A stretch of 64,000 nucleotides of DNA from Azophilus sp965247035 (GCA_965247035.1 CBDFGJ010000002.1:248001-312000), one strand, 5' to 3'. Counted from the stretch's first letter, positions 47,588 to 56,959 are shown. Made by a program: numbers and translations. Notes: a model not told the origin generated them from the sequence alone.

Positions 47588-47740
47588 AATAACTCCCCTG
47601 TGCTAGGCAAACCGCTGACCTGATGGGCGCACACGGTCTGGCTGGTGAGCTTCCACGCCAAGTTGGCGCCGAGGCCGACGAATTGAACCAGGAAGCTCCA
47701 TCGCCGATCGCCGCCAGAGGTTTTCCAATCAAACCAACAA

Positions 47741-49219
47741 ATGCCTGAGGCCAAGTTTTCTCCTCTGGAAATCAGTTACTTAGACAACTTAGCGCTGTTG
47801 AAACAAACTGCTTGGTATGGCAATCTGGCCACAATGTCATCTGCTATTAGTCTAAAGAAGGTCGCCGCTCCCATCGGTCCTATTCTCGCAGTTGTCGCTG
47901 CAATTTTCATGCTCAGGAGCGGGTTCACCCCAGAAGCGGCCATCACCTTGGGCGTCACGGTGTTGTGCGTGGTTTGGTGGGTGTTCGAGCCTGTCCCCAT
48001 CCCCGTCACATCCTTAGCGCCTCTAGCCATCCTGCCCCTCACCGGCGTATTGACCAGCGCCGAGGTCGGTGCCTCTTACGGCCATCCGGTGGTGCTGCTA
48101 TTGCTCGGCGGCTTCATTCTAGCCATGGCGCTGCAGCATAGCGGCGCCCATAAGCGCATGGCGCTAACCATGGTTCGCGCCTTTGGCGGCGACAGCAGCC
48201 GGCGTTTGGTATTTGGCTTCATGGCTGCGTCCGCGGTCCTCAGCATGTGGATATCCAACACCGCCACCACCCTCATGCTGCTGCCAGTAGCGATGGCGGT
48301 GCTGGAGAAATCCAAGGATCCCCGCCTCGCTTGGCCGCTGTTGCTCGGGATCGCCCACGCCGCCAGCGTGGGGGGCATCGCTACACCAATCGGCACGCCG
48401 CCAAACCTGATCTTAATGGGGGTTTATGCCGATGTGGTGGGTCAGGAAATAGGCTTCCTTGAGTGGATGGCCATCGGCTTGCCCGTGGTCTTGGTGCTGG
48501 TTCCTCTGGTCGGCTTATGGCTGACCCGGCGCCTTTCCCATCGGGGTCAAGTCAGCCTGCCGGCGCCGGGTGCCTGGAGCCCAGCGGAGATTCGCGTGAC
48601 CCTTGTGTTCGCCTTGACGGCATTGGCTTGGATTACCCGGGGGACACCCTTCGGCGGCTGGACGGAGTGGTTTGACCTGCCCTACTCCAACGACGCCATC
48701 GTCGCCTTGCTCGCGGTCATCGCCATGTTCATCATCCCGAATGGCAAAGGCGGCAGGCTCCTCAATTGGGAAACGGCGGCGACCATTCCTTGGGGCATGC
48801 TGATTCTGTTCGGCTCCGGTTTCACCATCGCCGCAGCGTTCACCGAATCCGGCCTGAGCCAAGCCATAGGCACCGCACTGGCCGGCTTGTCAACTTGGCC
48901 AGTGCTGGCGGTCATGGCCATAATTTGCCTCTGTGTCACTTTCCTGACTGAGACCACCAGCAACACAGCCACCACAACGCTGTTGATGCCCATTCTTGCC
49001 GCCACCGCGCTCGGGGCGGGCATAGACCCGATGCTGCTCATGGTGCCGGCCGCCATGAGCGCTTCCTGCGCCTTCATGTTGCCCGTCGCCACCGCGCCAA
49101 ACGTCATCGTGTTCGCCAGCGGGCGAATTCCGGCCGGCGTCATGGCTCGTGAGGGCACCGCACTGAACTTCATCGGTGCGGCGGTGATCACCTGCCTCTG
49201 CTACTTCCTGCTCACCTAG
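47741..49219 (+). CDS. DASS/SLC13-family sodium:anion symporter
   Basis: An integral membrane carrier of up to 492 residues; a start at the ATG of MSSAISLKK (47834) would give 461 residues and is also plausible. Two SNT substrate/sodium motifs, WISNTATTLMLLP and TTSNTATTTLLMP, sit in pseudo-symmetric halves, and GIATPIGTPPNLILMG is the family's conserved loop. Family members import dicarboxylates, citrate or sulfate with sodium. Its last 330 bp are antisense to the extended tail of the aminopeptidase gene. Confidence 0.92.
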   Translation: MPEAKFSPLEISYLDNLALLKQTAWYGNLATMSSAISLKKVAAPIGPILAVVAAIFMLRSGFTPEAAITLGVTVLCVVWWVFEPVPIPVTSLAPLAILPLTGVLTSAEVGASYGHPVVLLLLGGFILAMALQHSGAHKRMALTMVRAFGGDSSRRLVFGFMAASAVLSMWISNTATTLMLLPVAMAVLEKSKDPRLAWPLLLGIAHAASVGGIATPIGTPPNLILMGVYADVVGQEIGFLEWMAIGLPVVLVLVPLVGLWLTRRLSHRGQVSLPAPGAWSPAEIRVTLVFALTALAWITRGTPFGGWTEWFDLPYSNDAIVALLAVIAMFIIPNGKGGRLLNWETAATIPWGMLILFGSGFTIAAAFTESGLSQAIGTALAGLSTWPVLAVMAIICLCVTFLTETTSNTATTTLLMPILAATALGAGIDPMLLMVPAAMSASCAFMLPVATAPNVIVFASGRIPAGVMAREGTALNFIGAAVITCLCYFLLT

Positions 49220-50320
49220 GGATTCAAGGGCCGCTTGGCGGGCGCCTCCCTTCAATGCCGCCAACGCATCCACGGCGGTGAGGAATTCGTGCCAATGGCC
49301 ATGGCGGCGCATCAGCGCGGCGAAGGCCGGCCGCCAATTGCGATAGGCACCAAGGGAGACAAAATAGGCGTTGTTCAGCCGGTCCATCAGGGCATCATAG
49401 CGACCATCGCCAAGCAAGTGCCGATGTTGTCGATAGCAAAGGCGCAATTGCCGAAGCACCGTGGCTTTTGCAGCCAAGGCGTTCTCAGGCAAGTCGGCGC
49501 ACAGCTCAGCAGCGCGGCACATTAGGCCGCCTTCCTGATAGAGCGCTTGCAGTCGCGCCCTAGTCCGCATCAGCAAGGACATCAGATGTCGCCATTGGAG
49601 GCGGTCCGTCCGCCATGCCATGTACTCTTCCTGACGGCCGCTGGCTTCAAACCACTGACGAGCGCCCGCCTCAGCCACAAAACTGGCGAAGGCTTCGTTG
49701 AATTCCACATCCCCCTTGACCCAAACCCGCCGATGGGCGGTCTCGTGAATCAGCAATTCGGCGAATTCCGGCAGCGGCCAATGAATGAAGGTGCTCAGCA
49801 AAGGATCGTCAAACCAGCCTAGGGTGGAGTACGCCGGCACGCCGCCAATGAATGTTTCAAAGCCCGCAGCCTCAAGTTGCTGTGCGCGGCGCTGCGCTGA
49901 ACTGCGCGAGAAGTAGCCGCGGTAGGCCGCACAGCCAACGAATGGATAGCACCAGCGGCGCCCCTCCAACGACAGAGGCCGGGCAGCAAACAGGTTCCAC
50001 ACCACCGCCGGACGCCCCACCTCGGCGAAACGCCGATAGCCGCCACCGGCATCCAGGCCAATTTCCGCCGCCGCAAAGTCCAACACCTCACGGGCTAGGC
50101 GGAGTCTCGACTTCAATTCCGTCGGCGCGGCTGGGTCGGCCAGCAGTTCGTGAACTGGTTGGCTGGCCCGAGCCAACCGCCAATGTCCAACGACCGCTTG
50201 GGCGTAATAACCCAAGTTTTGGCAGCCGCCAAGCAAACAGGCCAGCGCCAAGATCGCTGGCATCCGCCAAACGCCTGTGCTATGAACGGCTAATGGCTTG
50301 GTTGCGGGGCGCATTGTCAA
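48890..50320 (-). CDS. PF10023-type aminopeptidase lipoprotein with an antisense C-terminal extension
   Basis: A predicted lipoprotein (ALACLLGGC lipobox; a shorter start at 50263 gives MPAILALACLLGGC) with zinc-protease motif HETAH in FAELLIHETAHRRVWVKG and a distal Glu in FNEAFASF. These match the putative aminopeptidases found beside this kind of gene in gammaproteobacteria, which are usually about 350 residues. Here the family-like part ends near AALKGGARQAALESL (about 49.23 kb), but the frame runs on for about 110 Gly/His/Arg-rich residues inside the coding region of the convergent symporter. A lost stop codon is the simplest reading. The start overlaps the divergent acyltransferase by about 28 bp. 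Confidence 0.85.
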   Translation of the reverse strand: MTMRPATKPLAVHSTGVWRMPAILALACLLGGCQNLGYYAQAVVGHWRLARASQPVHELLADPAAPTELKSRLRLAREVLDFAAAEIGLDAGGGYRRFAEVGRPAVVWNLFAARPLSLEGRRWCYPFVGCAAYRGYFSRSSAQRRAQQLEAAGFETFIGGVPAYSTLGWFDDPLLSTFIHWPLPEFAELLIHETAHRRVWVKGDVEFNEAFASFVAEAGARQWFEASGRQEEYMAWRTDRLQWRHLMSLLMRTRARLQALYQEGGLMCRAAELCADLPENALAAKATVLRQLRLCYRQHRHLLGDGRYDALMDRLNNAYFVSLGAYRNWRPAFAALMRRHGHWHEFLTAVDALAALKGGARQAALESLGEQEVAEAGDHRRTDEVQCGALTSHDAGRNSPAGEHDDVWRGGDGQHEGAGSAHGGRHHEQHRVYARPERGGGKNGHQQRCGGCVAGGLSQESDTEANYGHDRQHWPS

Positions 50321-51195
50321 TCACCTTCATCTCCGTTAATACGATAGCGGTTTGCGCACCGCTGTATCTTATGGCGCTGCTGCGGACGTTCCTCATCGGT
50401 TCTTGGCGCAGTGCTATGACCCGGCGCATGGACTCCATTATCGACCTCTGGGTGAGCGCCAATCGCGTTTTCATCAAGGCTCTCGGAACGGTTGATCTTC
50501 AGGTGTCTTGGCCGCAGGCTCCGCTGCATCGCGACCAGTGGTATCTTGTGGTCAGCAATCATCAGACTTGGGTTGACGTCATCCTGCTGCAAACCACCTT
50601 GCGGCCAGTCGTGCCGCCGCTGAAGTTCTTCACCAAGCGCCAACTGATTTGGCTGCCGCTAGTGGGCCTAGCCATGAAGCTGTTGGGTTTCCCCTATGTC
50701 CGACGCGGGCGCTCAAGCGGTGCGGAGGCGGAGCGCAAAGCGGCCACGGACAAGGATCGGGAGGCCACCTTGACGGCTTGCGCGGTCTTTCGCAACCACC
50801 CTACTTCCGTACTGAGCTTTCTTGAAGGCACTCGTTTCACACAGGCAAAAAAAGCACGCCAACAGAGCAGTTACCAACATTTGCTGAATCCCAAAATCGG
50901 CGGCCTCAGCTATGTACTGAACGGTTTGGCGGCGGAACGCCCAAAGCTGGTTGACGTCACGATCTCCTACCCCGAGGGGGCGCCAGGCTTCTGGGAGTTT
51001 TTGGCGGGACAGGGCCGTCGAGCGCGGATGTGGATCGAACTGCACGATCTAGAAACCGCAGCCAGGCAATCAGATCTAACTGCTCAGCAGGCCCGGCTGG
51101 GGCCGATCGTCGAAGGTCTGTGGCGGGCGAAGGACGCTCGCTTGCAAGCGGCACGAGAGGCGCAGGCGCTTGCAACTGGGCGACCAAGCCGATGA
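50293..51195 (+). CDS. YihG-like 1-acylglycerol-3-phosphate acyltransferase family protein
   Basis: A 300-residue membrane-associated acyltransferase. An N-terminal hydrophobic region (ALSITFISVNTIAVCAPLY) is followed by the catalytic HxxxxD box NHQTWVD, a KRQLIWLPLVG segment, and the substrate motif FLEGTRFT. These fit the YihG/plsC group, which acylates lysophosphatidic acid or places unsaturated chains on phospholipids. The start at 50293 was preferred because the frame upstream is antisense to the aminopeptidase. The pair is divergent with overlapping starts. Confidence 0.88.
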   Translation: MAWLRGALSITFISVNTIAVCAPLYLMALLRTFLIGSWRSAMTRRMDSIIDLWVSANRVFIKALGTVDLQVSWPQAPLHRDQWYLVVSNHQTWVDVILLQTTLRPVVPPLKFFTKRQLIWLPLVGLAMKLLGFPYVRRGRSSGAEAERKAATDKDREATLTACAVFRNHPTSVLSFLEGTRFTQAKKARQQSSYQHLLNPKIGGLSYVLNGLAAERPKLVDVTISYPEGAPGFWEFLAGQGRRARMWIELHDLETAARQSDLTAQQARLGPIVEGLWRAKDARLQAAREAQALATGRPSR

Positions 51196-51309
51196 AATCA
51201 AGCCACAACCAAGCCTTGGCGAGCGCGCTGAATCAGCCATTGAGCGCACGGCTTAAATTCGAGGAGATGCTGGGCTACAGCCTAGGGGTACCACCTCCAA
51301 CTTCTTTCG

Positions 51310-51400
51310 TTCCGGTTCCGTGACCTCAGCATTGATGAACCGCCGCCAAGCATGCACCCAGCACTTGGGCGTGTTCAATAGCCACCTGCTACTGAGGTTG
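51310..51400 (-). mobile_element. IS66 transposase remnant
   Basis: On the minus strand this reads as GTGCTGGGTGCATGCTTGGC with GGCGGTTCATCAATGCTGAG, closely matching the IS66 TnpC piece at about 56970-57040 (CWVHARRRFNNAEV). Only about 90 bp survive. It lies between the acyltransferase and Nudix genes. Confidence 0.6.
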
Positions 51401-51426
51401 GTAGCGGCCTGTCCCGTCATTAGCTC

Positions 51427-51960
51427 TCATGTCGGCTGCGGACCCTGCGATAGCCACTTCAGTTCGTGGGCAATCAAGACGCCTTGGTTGTACAGGAACG
51501 AGCCAGCCGCAAAGCAGCCCGTCAGCACGCCGGGGAGCCACAGGCGATTGTCCCGCCACATGTCAGGGTAAGGAATGTCGTCAATGGCAAACCAATGGGG
51601 TTCAGCTTCCGGCGTTTCCACGGCCACACCCTGGTAACTCGACGCTAGGAAAACATGGCCAAGCCACTGCTCGCCCTTGCGTTCAACGAATTTCAGTTCC
51701 GCTACCGGAACCGCTTGCCGCACACGGATGCCCGTTTCTTCCTGAGTTTCCCGCACGGCGCATTGCAAGGGCGACTCAGAACCCTCAAGCTTACCGCCGG
51801 GAGCGATGATGCGCCCGGCGCCATGGCCCCTTTTCTTGCGAATCAGGAGCAGCCGGCGCTCTTTTTGAATGAGCATCAAGGTTCCCACTAGGTCGGGCGT
51901 CCAACCGACAAGCTGCTGCTTGAGTTCGGCTCGGAGCGCTGCATCTGCGCTAGTACCCAT
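51427..51960 (-). CDS. Nudix hydrolase, MTH1-like
   Basis: A 177-residue Nudix protein. The Nudix box is complete (GKLEGSESPLQCAVRETQEE followed by TG), giving the Mg-binding Glu residues. RKKRGHGAGRIIAPGG just before it resembles the KKRGFGAGRW region of MTH1, so cleaning of oxidised purine nucleotides is a plausible role. Another nucleoside-diphosphate substrate is possible. Single gene, with the patatin operon upstream on the same strand. Confidence 0.88.
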   Translation of the reverse strand: MGTSADAALRAELKQQLVGWTPDLVGTLMLIQKERRLLLIRKKRGHGAGRIIAPGGKLEGSESPLQCAVRETQEETGIRVRQAVPVAELKFVERKGEQWLGHVFLASSYQGVAVETPEAEPHWFAIDDIPYPDMWRDNRLWLPGVLTGCFAAGSFLYNQGVLIAHELKWLSQGPQPT

Positions 51961-52094
51961 CTCGTCCTCAGTTTACGGCAAACTTGATGGGGCATGAGAG
52001 CACTAGCGCTGTTGGGGCGCAAACCCGCCGTTCGGCAAATCTCGGCAAATCGCAATCGCCTGCCCAACGGTTGGCGGAGGTTTGGGCTCGCGCC

Positions 52095-53153
52095 TTAGGC
52101 GGAGCCGAATCCGTCACTGTCGAGGGCGGCCACGGCGCGGTCGCGCCGCGCACGGGCTTCCCGGCCCCTGTGGACTAAATTGAGCGCACGTTTCGCATTG
52201 CCGACACAACGGAGGGCATCTTCATAGCCTTGGTCAATCCAGGAGAGGATATCGTCCGAAAAATTCAGCCCGTCCCTTAGCTCTCCCATCAACCCCATTT
52301 TCCGCCTCACAGTGCGGCCCGGACGAATCTCGATCACCGTGGTACCTGGGAACAGGTCTCTGCGCCAAAGCGAGCCGTCGGAGTTATGGGTGACGATTAG
52401 GCCCGTGCAGCCGGCGTCCTCAATCAGGGGCGTGGCTGGCGTGACGCCTTGCCTTGTGCGATGGCCGCCCACTGCGCCGTCCACGTACCTGCGTCCATCT
52501 GGCCCGAGGCGACGGGCCTGCAAGATGAGTGGGATGGCGGCCGATGCTAGGATCGTTGCCATCCGTTCGTCCCTTGGCAGCGATTGTATGTGGCGGAATT
52601 CAGCTGGCGGCGTATCCCACAGGTCAAGTAGTTTTCCGCCGACTGCATGCTTAAGGTCCGTCAACTCATTCCCGCTCTCGAAAATCGAGACATAAAGCGG
52701 CAATCCTTCGCCGTTCAGGACGCGCTTCCCTCGGGATTCCAAACTCTTCTCAAGGCTCTCCGTCTCCGCCAGTGGCAGTGGTGACAAGTCGACCAGACCG
52801 GCGGCGCGAAGCGCCGAAACGACCCCCACTATCTGAGGCCATTTGGTAACGACTTGACTGATGAAAAAATTCAGGAGGAACTTGCCTGGGCGGAACTCAA
52901 TAGGGCTGTTTTCGATCAATCCCGTCCATAGTTCCTCCAGATCGTGCGCCGCCTTGCCGAGATCACCATCAGCCTCGGCGACGGCGATGCCGTTCAGAGC
53001 GCCGACGCTGGTCCCAGATACGGCATGAATCTGAACTTCAAGTTCGTACAGCGCCTTGACCACACCTGCTTGATAAGCGCCTAACGCGCCGCCGCCGGAC
53101 AACACTAACCCGACCCGAGCCTGGCCCGAATGCGACACCATCTGCGCCTTCAT
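52095..53153 (-). CDS. Patatin-like phospholipase
   Basis: A 352-residue patatin-family lipid acyl hydrolase. It has the oxyanion loop GGGALG (residues 20-25), the nucleophile elbow GTSVG with Ser49, and the catalytic Asp in YVDGAVGG. AAGGAG precedes the ATG at good spacing. It is predicted cytosolic, acting on membrane phospholipids or acyl lipids. Its start overlaps the stop of the RdcB-like gene by four bases, and the dynamin-like GTPase gene is directly upstream of that, so three membrane-related proteins are likely made from one mRNA. Patatins are also used as effectors in defence systems, but no nucleotide-signal synthase is present here. Confidence 0.93.
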   Translation of the reverse strand: MKAQMVSHSGQARVGLVLSGGGALGAYQAGVVKALYELEVQIHAVSGTSVGALNGIAVAEADGDLGKAAHDLEELWTGLIENSPIEFRPGKFLLNFFISQVVTKWPQIVGVVSALRAAGLVDLSPLPLAETESLEKSLESRGKRVLNGEGLPLYVSIFESGNELTDLKHAVGGKLLDLWDTPPAEFRHIQSLPRDERMATILASAAIPLILQARRLGPDGRRYVDGAVGGHRTRQGVTPATPLIEDAGCTGLIVTHNSDGSLWRRDLFPGTTVIEIRPGRTVRRKMGLMGELRDGLNFSDDILSWIDQGYEDALRCVGNAKRALNLVHRGREARARRDRAVAALDSDGFGSA

Positions 53154-54178
53154 CGCGGACTCCTTTCCTTGTCACCTGCTTCGTACTCAATACGACACAC
53201 GACCTCTCTCACCGCGACCTCACCCATATGGGGTGGCAGCATCACTGTCACAACATTATCGGGCAACGGAGCAGTCGCATCCCGCAGGCGAGTTGCAACG
53301 GCTGTTGTGAGAGGTTGAACATCACGCACCGATCCATCCAACAGATAGGCGGCCGCGCTTCGTCTGTCCGCGGACAGGCTCATGTTCTCCAACGATGCCA
53401 ACTGTTGTTTGATGAGGATAGCACCATTTCTCTGATCCGTTACCCTAAAACCGCCGGCCAATTTAGCCAGCTTGTCGCGGGCATACTCGCCAAGTTTCCG
53501 GGCTTCGCTTTCGTCCGTCCCGTTCAGGCGCAGGAAGGCACCGAAATCGCCCCAATAGAGAGAATTCGCGGCGAGCACGGTTCGCAGAAGCGGCGGAAAG
53601 GCATCGAACCTGCCACGCACCCAACGAGCTTCCACCTGATCGACCGCGTTCCATGCCCTGCGCCCAGCCTTTTCGAGACTCAGATCCTTCCGAAGCTTCG
53701 AAAGCTGCTGGTTAGTGTGCTCCACATGCGTATCAAGCTGCAGCCTCAACGATTCGACCTCCTTGCGCAAGGCTTGGTGACGCTCTTCAAGACCCATGAC
53801 GAATTGGCGGGTCTCCAATAGCCGTTCTGCAACACGAGCAATGGCGATGTCAGATTCAATTGCGGCTGCTTGGAGTGCGCGCAACCATTCGCTCATGCCT
53901 TTAATGGTGCCTTCGACCCCGCGGTCCAGAGCCTGCTGTCGCCGCAAGGACTCGCCGGTCATTAGATTCCAGACCCGGCTCACGACGGAGCCGGGGTTTT
54001 CGTCTCGCCGGCGAAGATGGTCGCCAACGACCTCCAGATTGTTCACCACGTCGACGACCGTTTTCTCACGCAGTTCGGGAAAGTCGCGAAGAATCTCTCG
54101 CGACATAGGACCTGTTTTTTCGTCATTGCTTTCCATAGCCTTCCCGGCTCCCAGTCTTTTGCCGCCACTTTCATTCAT
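53150..54178 (-). CDS. RdcB/YjcZ-like partner of the dynamin-like GTPase
   Basis: A 342-residue protein with an acidic N-terminal third, a long helical coiled-coil region (about 100-190, with LEERHQALRKEVESLRLQLD) and a globular C-terminal part (WGDFGAFLRLNGTDESEARK). In arrangement and in the segment SRVWNLMTGESLRRQQALDR it resembles RdcB (YjcZ) of E. coli, which works with the GTPase RdcA (CrfC/YjdA). In E. coli this pair feeds signals to a diguanylate cyclase. The gene starts four bases after the GTPase stop and overlaps the patatin gene. Assignment rests on context and overall pattern. Confidence 0.7.
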   Translation of the reverse strand: MNESGGKRLGAGKAMESNDEKTGPMSREILRDFPELREKTVVDVVNNLEVVGDHLRRRDENPGSVVSRVWNLMTGESLRRQQALDRGVEGTIKGMSEWLRALQAAAIESDIAIARVAERLLETRQFVMGLEERHQALRKEVESLRLQLDTHVEHTNQQLSKLRKDLSLEKAGRRAWNAVDQVEARWVRGRFDAFPPLLRTVLAANSLYWGDFGAFLRLNGTDESEARKLGEYARDKLAKLAGGFRVTDQRNGAILIKQQLASLENMSLSADRRSAAAYLLDGSVRDVQPLTTAVATRLRDATAPLPDNVVTVMLPPHMGEVAVREVVCRIEYEAGDKERSPR

Positions 54179-54181
54179 CTT

Positions 54182-56449
54182 CTACAGGCCCTCCGCCACT
54201 TCCTTAAGTTGCAGAATATCGTCTCTATTCCTTTCGCAACGATTTTCCAGCTCCCTCACGTTCTTGATGATTCTCTTTAGCCGATTCTGGTCGCCCTCCT
54301 GATCCTTAAACCTGTCCCACAAAACTGTTTGATATCGACTCAAGTACTTCTCTATCTCCTTGAACTTGGCATCACAGTCACCTTTCCATTGCTTGAATTC
54401 ATTCTCCAAGAGCATTTGGCAATTTTTGAATGTTTCGGCAATCCTTTCCTTCAAAAAACGAATCGTTTCAGATCGATCTATTACATAATATGTCGTTTCC
54501 ACATCGTACTCTTCACGCCCCCAGGCCTCATTAAGGAAATTTTTAAATCTGTCCCAACGGCCTTTTCCAACTCTCGTATATGTATCCGTCTCTTTCCTGA
54601 TATGCGTTGACAATTGGGCGGAAGCAACTGCGCCCTTATCCCTTTCCAATTTTGCTTTCGGAACTTTTAGAGCAGCTTGGACATCGATATCTGCCAAACT
54701 GGTTTGCGCTTCCTCAAGTATTCCTCTTAAATTTTTGTCCAGAATTTTTGCAATCTTCTCCTCCTCGCCACTTAGAATGCCTTCAATATTGGTAAATACA
54801 GCATCTAATCCTTGCCTAGCTTTGCTCGAATAAAGTTTATTAATATGCTCTTTTGCTCGCACATAATCCTCCTCATCACGATACTCCAATTTTCTTTCAT
54901 CTATGGCGGAGAACAGCCGGCCGAAGTCGAATTCTTTTTTCGATTTGACCAAAATTTGTTGGATCTCACTCCTTACTTTATCCATAGATTTGTCGAAACC
55001 AGATGAGAACTGACGTTCAACCTCGAAAATACTCTCGATATTTCCAGTTATCTTTTTAATGACCCTTTGCAGAACCTCTATGTCCGCGGTCAAACTGCTT
55101 TTGGAGACATCGAGAAAATCCTCCATTTCTTGACTATATTCATCGAGCTTAGCAAGCGCCGATTGGATGGATAGCATAGCTGCCTGGCTTCGGGCCTTCA
55201 TCACCACTTCTTTTAGCGGCTCGTCGAACTTGCCGTCTTCCCACAGCGCCGTCGCCATCTTCCTTGATTCGCCTGAGTCGGCAAGTTTTGTTTCGGCATC
55301 GAACGGGAAGACCAACTTGCCAAAATCGGTTACCCAAGGTTCATCATCAGGCGATGGCAGGCAGCCGCTTTGGTCCAGCGCGTCAAGCGCACGGCTGGCG
55401 AGATAAGCCCTCTTGGCGGAGACGGGATATACATGTTTCGGATTGACTTGGCCTTTCATAGTGTCGCCGCTGATGTGTTTCCTGAGAACATCAACATCCC
55501 TGTAGGGGTCGCTTGTCGTATGCTGGTCGTATTTGTTGACCAAAACGTATATCCGATCCGTCATCATGCCTGACACCGCATCGATCAGCATTTCGAGATC
55601 CTCGGCCGCCGACGTATTGAGCTGGGTGTAGTCGAGGATGACAAGAATCGCAGACGCCTTCTCCAACTGCTCCTTAAGGAGCGCTGTCAGGTGTTCGCTC
55701 CACTTCGCCTCATTGAACCCAGGAAGGTCTAGTAAGGCAAGCGAGCCGGACGTTGAGGACACTTCATCGGCCAGACAACGGAAATGCACATGGAGCGAGG
55801 GCATTTCATCGAGTTCGTCGTATTCCTCAATGGGCAACTCGACGCCAACTTCTGGGTGCCGGCCCAAGCGCATCATGTCGTTGATCCGGGCCAGCACTTT
55901 GAAGACTTGGCCCCGTCCTTCATAATCCCCTCCAATGGTCAGCGAGGATCCCGCCGCAAGTGCATCGATCAGGTCATCCATGTCGATGTCGTGGGCCCTG
56001 CGCACTTTCTCTTGACAGCCCTTATCTTGCAGCTTCTCCGAGATCTTCTTCGCAATCCTGTTATGAGCAGCGGCGTTGTTGACGGTCAGGCGCGGTTCTC
56101 GCCGGTTGGGCTCGTGGCGGATGACCGTAGGCAACGTCGTCATCGGCCGCGCTCGGTTCGGCAACACCTCTGTCCCGATGATTGCGTTGACAGCCGTGGA
56201 TTTGCCTGCCTTCGCCGTGCCAGCCACGGCCAAGGTGATTTCAAGGCGACTGAGCTTGTCCGATTCTCCGTCGAGGACTTCGATGATCTCATCGACACCC
56301 TGCTTGTCCAGCAGACGCTCTTTACCGTTTTCCTCCCGACTATGCAGCACGCCTTCCGCGTCGCGCATGGCTTCCAACAACGCCCTACGGCCTTCGATCA
56401 GGCCGCCAACACTGTGCTGAAGCTCCGTTATCCACTGATCATCGATCAT
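54182..56449 (-). CDS. Dynamin-like GTPase, RdcA/CrfC-like
   Basis: About 755 residues from the internal ATG preceded by a GGGAG site; the frame is open to 56479. The GTPase domain has P-loop GTAKAGKST (about 77-85), the G2 threonines in RPMTTLPTVIRH, G3 LLDLPGFNEAKW and G4 VNKYDQ. The GTEVLPNRxRPMT segment is characteristic of the E. coli CrfC/RdcA type. The C-terminal half is long helical stalk, with coiled stretches around VERQFSSGFDKSMDKVRSEI, and no membrane-spanning helix. Dynamin-like proteins polymerise on membranes or, for CrfC, bind DNA clamps. The 3' half is noticeably AT-richer than the flanking genes. Confidence 0.88.
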   Translation of the reverse strand: MIDDQWITELQHSVGGLIEGRRALLEAMRDAEGVLHSREENGKERLLDKQGVDEIIEVLDGESDKLSRLEITLAVAGTAKAGKSTAVNAIIGTEVLPNRARPMTTLPTVIRHEPNRREPRLTVNNAAAHNRIAKKISEKLQDKGCQEKVRRAHDIDMDDLIDALAAGSSLTIGGDYEGRGQVFKVLARINDMMRLGRHPEVGVELPIEEYDELDEMPSLHVHFRCLADEVSSTSGSLALLDLPGFNEAKWSEHLTALLKEQLEKASAILVILDYTQLNTSAAEDLEMLIDAVSGMMTDRIYVLVNKYDQHTTSDPYRDVDVLRKHISGDTMKGQVNPKHVYPVSAKRAYLASRALDALDQSGCLPSPDDEPWVTDFGKLVFPFDAETKLADSGESRKMATALWEDGKFDEPLKEVVMKARSQAAMLSIQSALAKLDEYSQEMEDFLDVSKSSLTADIEVLQRVIKKITGNIESIFEVERQFSSGFDKSMDKVRSEIQQILVKSKKEFDFGRLFSAIDERKLEYRDEEDYVRAKEHINKLYSSKARQGLDAVFTNIEGILSGEEEKIAKILDKNLRGILEEAQTSLADIDVQAALKVPKAKLERDKGAVASAQLSTHIRKETDTYTRVGKGRWDRFKNFLNEAWGREEYDVETTYYVIDRSETIRFLKERIAETFKNCQMLLENEFKQWKGDCDAKFKEIEKYLSRYQTVLWDRFKDQEGDQNRLKRIIKNVRELENRCERNRDDILQLKEVAEGL

Positions 56450-56503
56450 CGCAAACTCCCCGTCATGCCCCGCGGGCAACTTTACTGTGCTGAAGCTCCG
56501 TTA

Positions 56504-56955
56504 TGTACTGGCTCAGTACATTTCGGAATTTTTTTAATCAGGCAACGAGGAAAAGCTTATCCGTGAATTCGGTCGGAGTCCACAAGCCGAGGGCATGGTG
56601 GGGCCGGACGTTGTGGTGGTCGAGGAGAGACCCCTCCAGAGCTTGGTTCACTTCGCCGGAGGCCGCCCCGGTGGACGGACCGGACGGCGCGCAGGGTGCG
56701 GTTGCTGCGCTCGACGTTGCCGTTACTGTCGGGGCGGCGTGGTGGGAGGACATGCGAGGGGGGATGCCGGCGTCGCGGCGGGCGGTCTCGAATTCCTGCA
56801 TGAACTCGGAGCCGCCATCGACCTGCACCGAGCTCACGGGCAGGCGCAGCAGGGCCTCGTGGAGGAAGTCAGTGGCGGTGGCGGCGGTGGCGCTGGCGCG
56901 GACCTTGACGTGGATGCCCTTGGTTCGGGTTCTTGGCGTGGAACTGCTTGAAGGT
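56504..56955 (-). mobile_element. IS481-like element fragment
   Basis: TGTACTGGCTCAG at 56504 is followed by the transposase C-terminal region on the minus strand (VDGGSEFMQEFETARR, VRPHHALGLWTPTEF), with frameshifts. It stops around 56955, where IS66-derived sequence begins. The left end of the element is missing, so it was truncated by, or recombined with, the IS66 piece. Confidence 0.8.
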
Positions 56956-56959
56956 TCCG

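Noticed and set aside
49852..50292. N-terminal extension of the acyltransferase
   Set aside because: Antisense to the aminopeptidase, Pro/Arg/Ser-rich and unlike the family; the ATG at 50293 gives the normal start.
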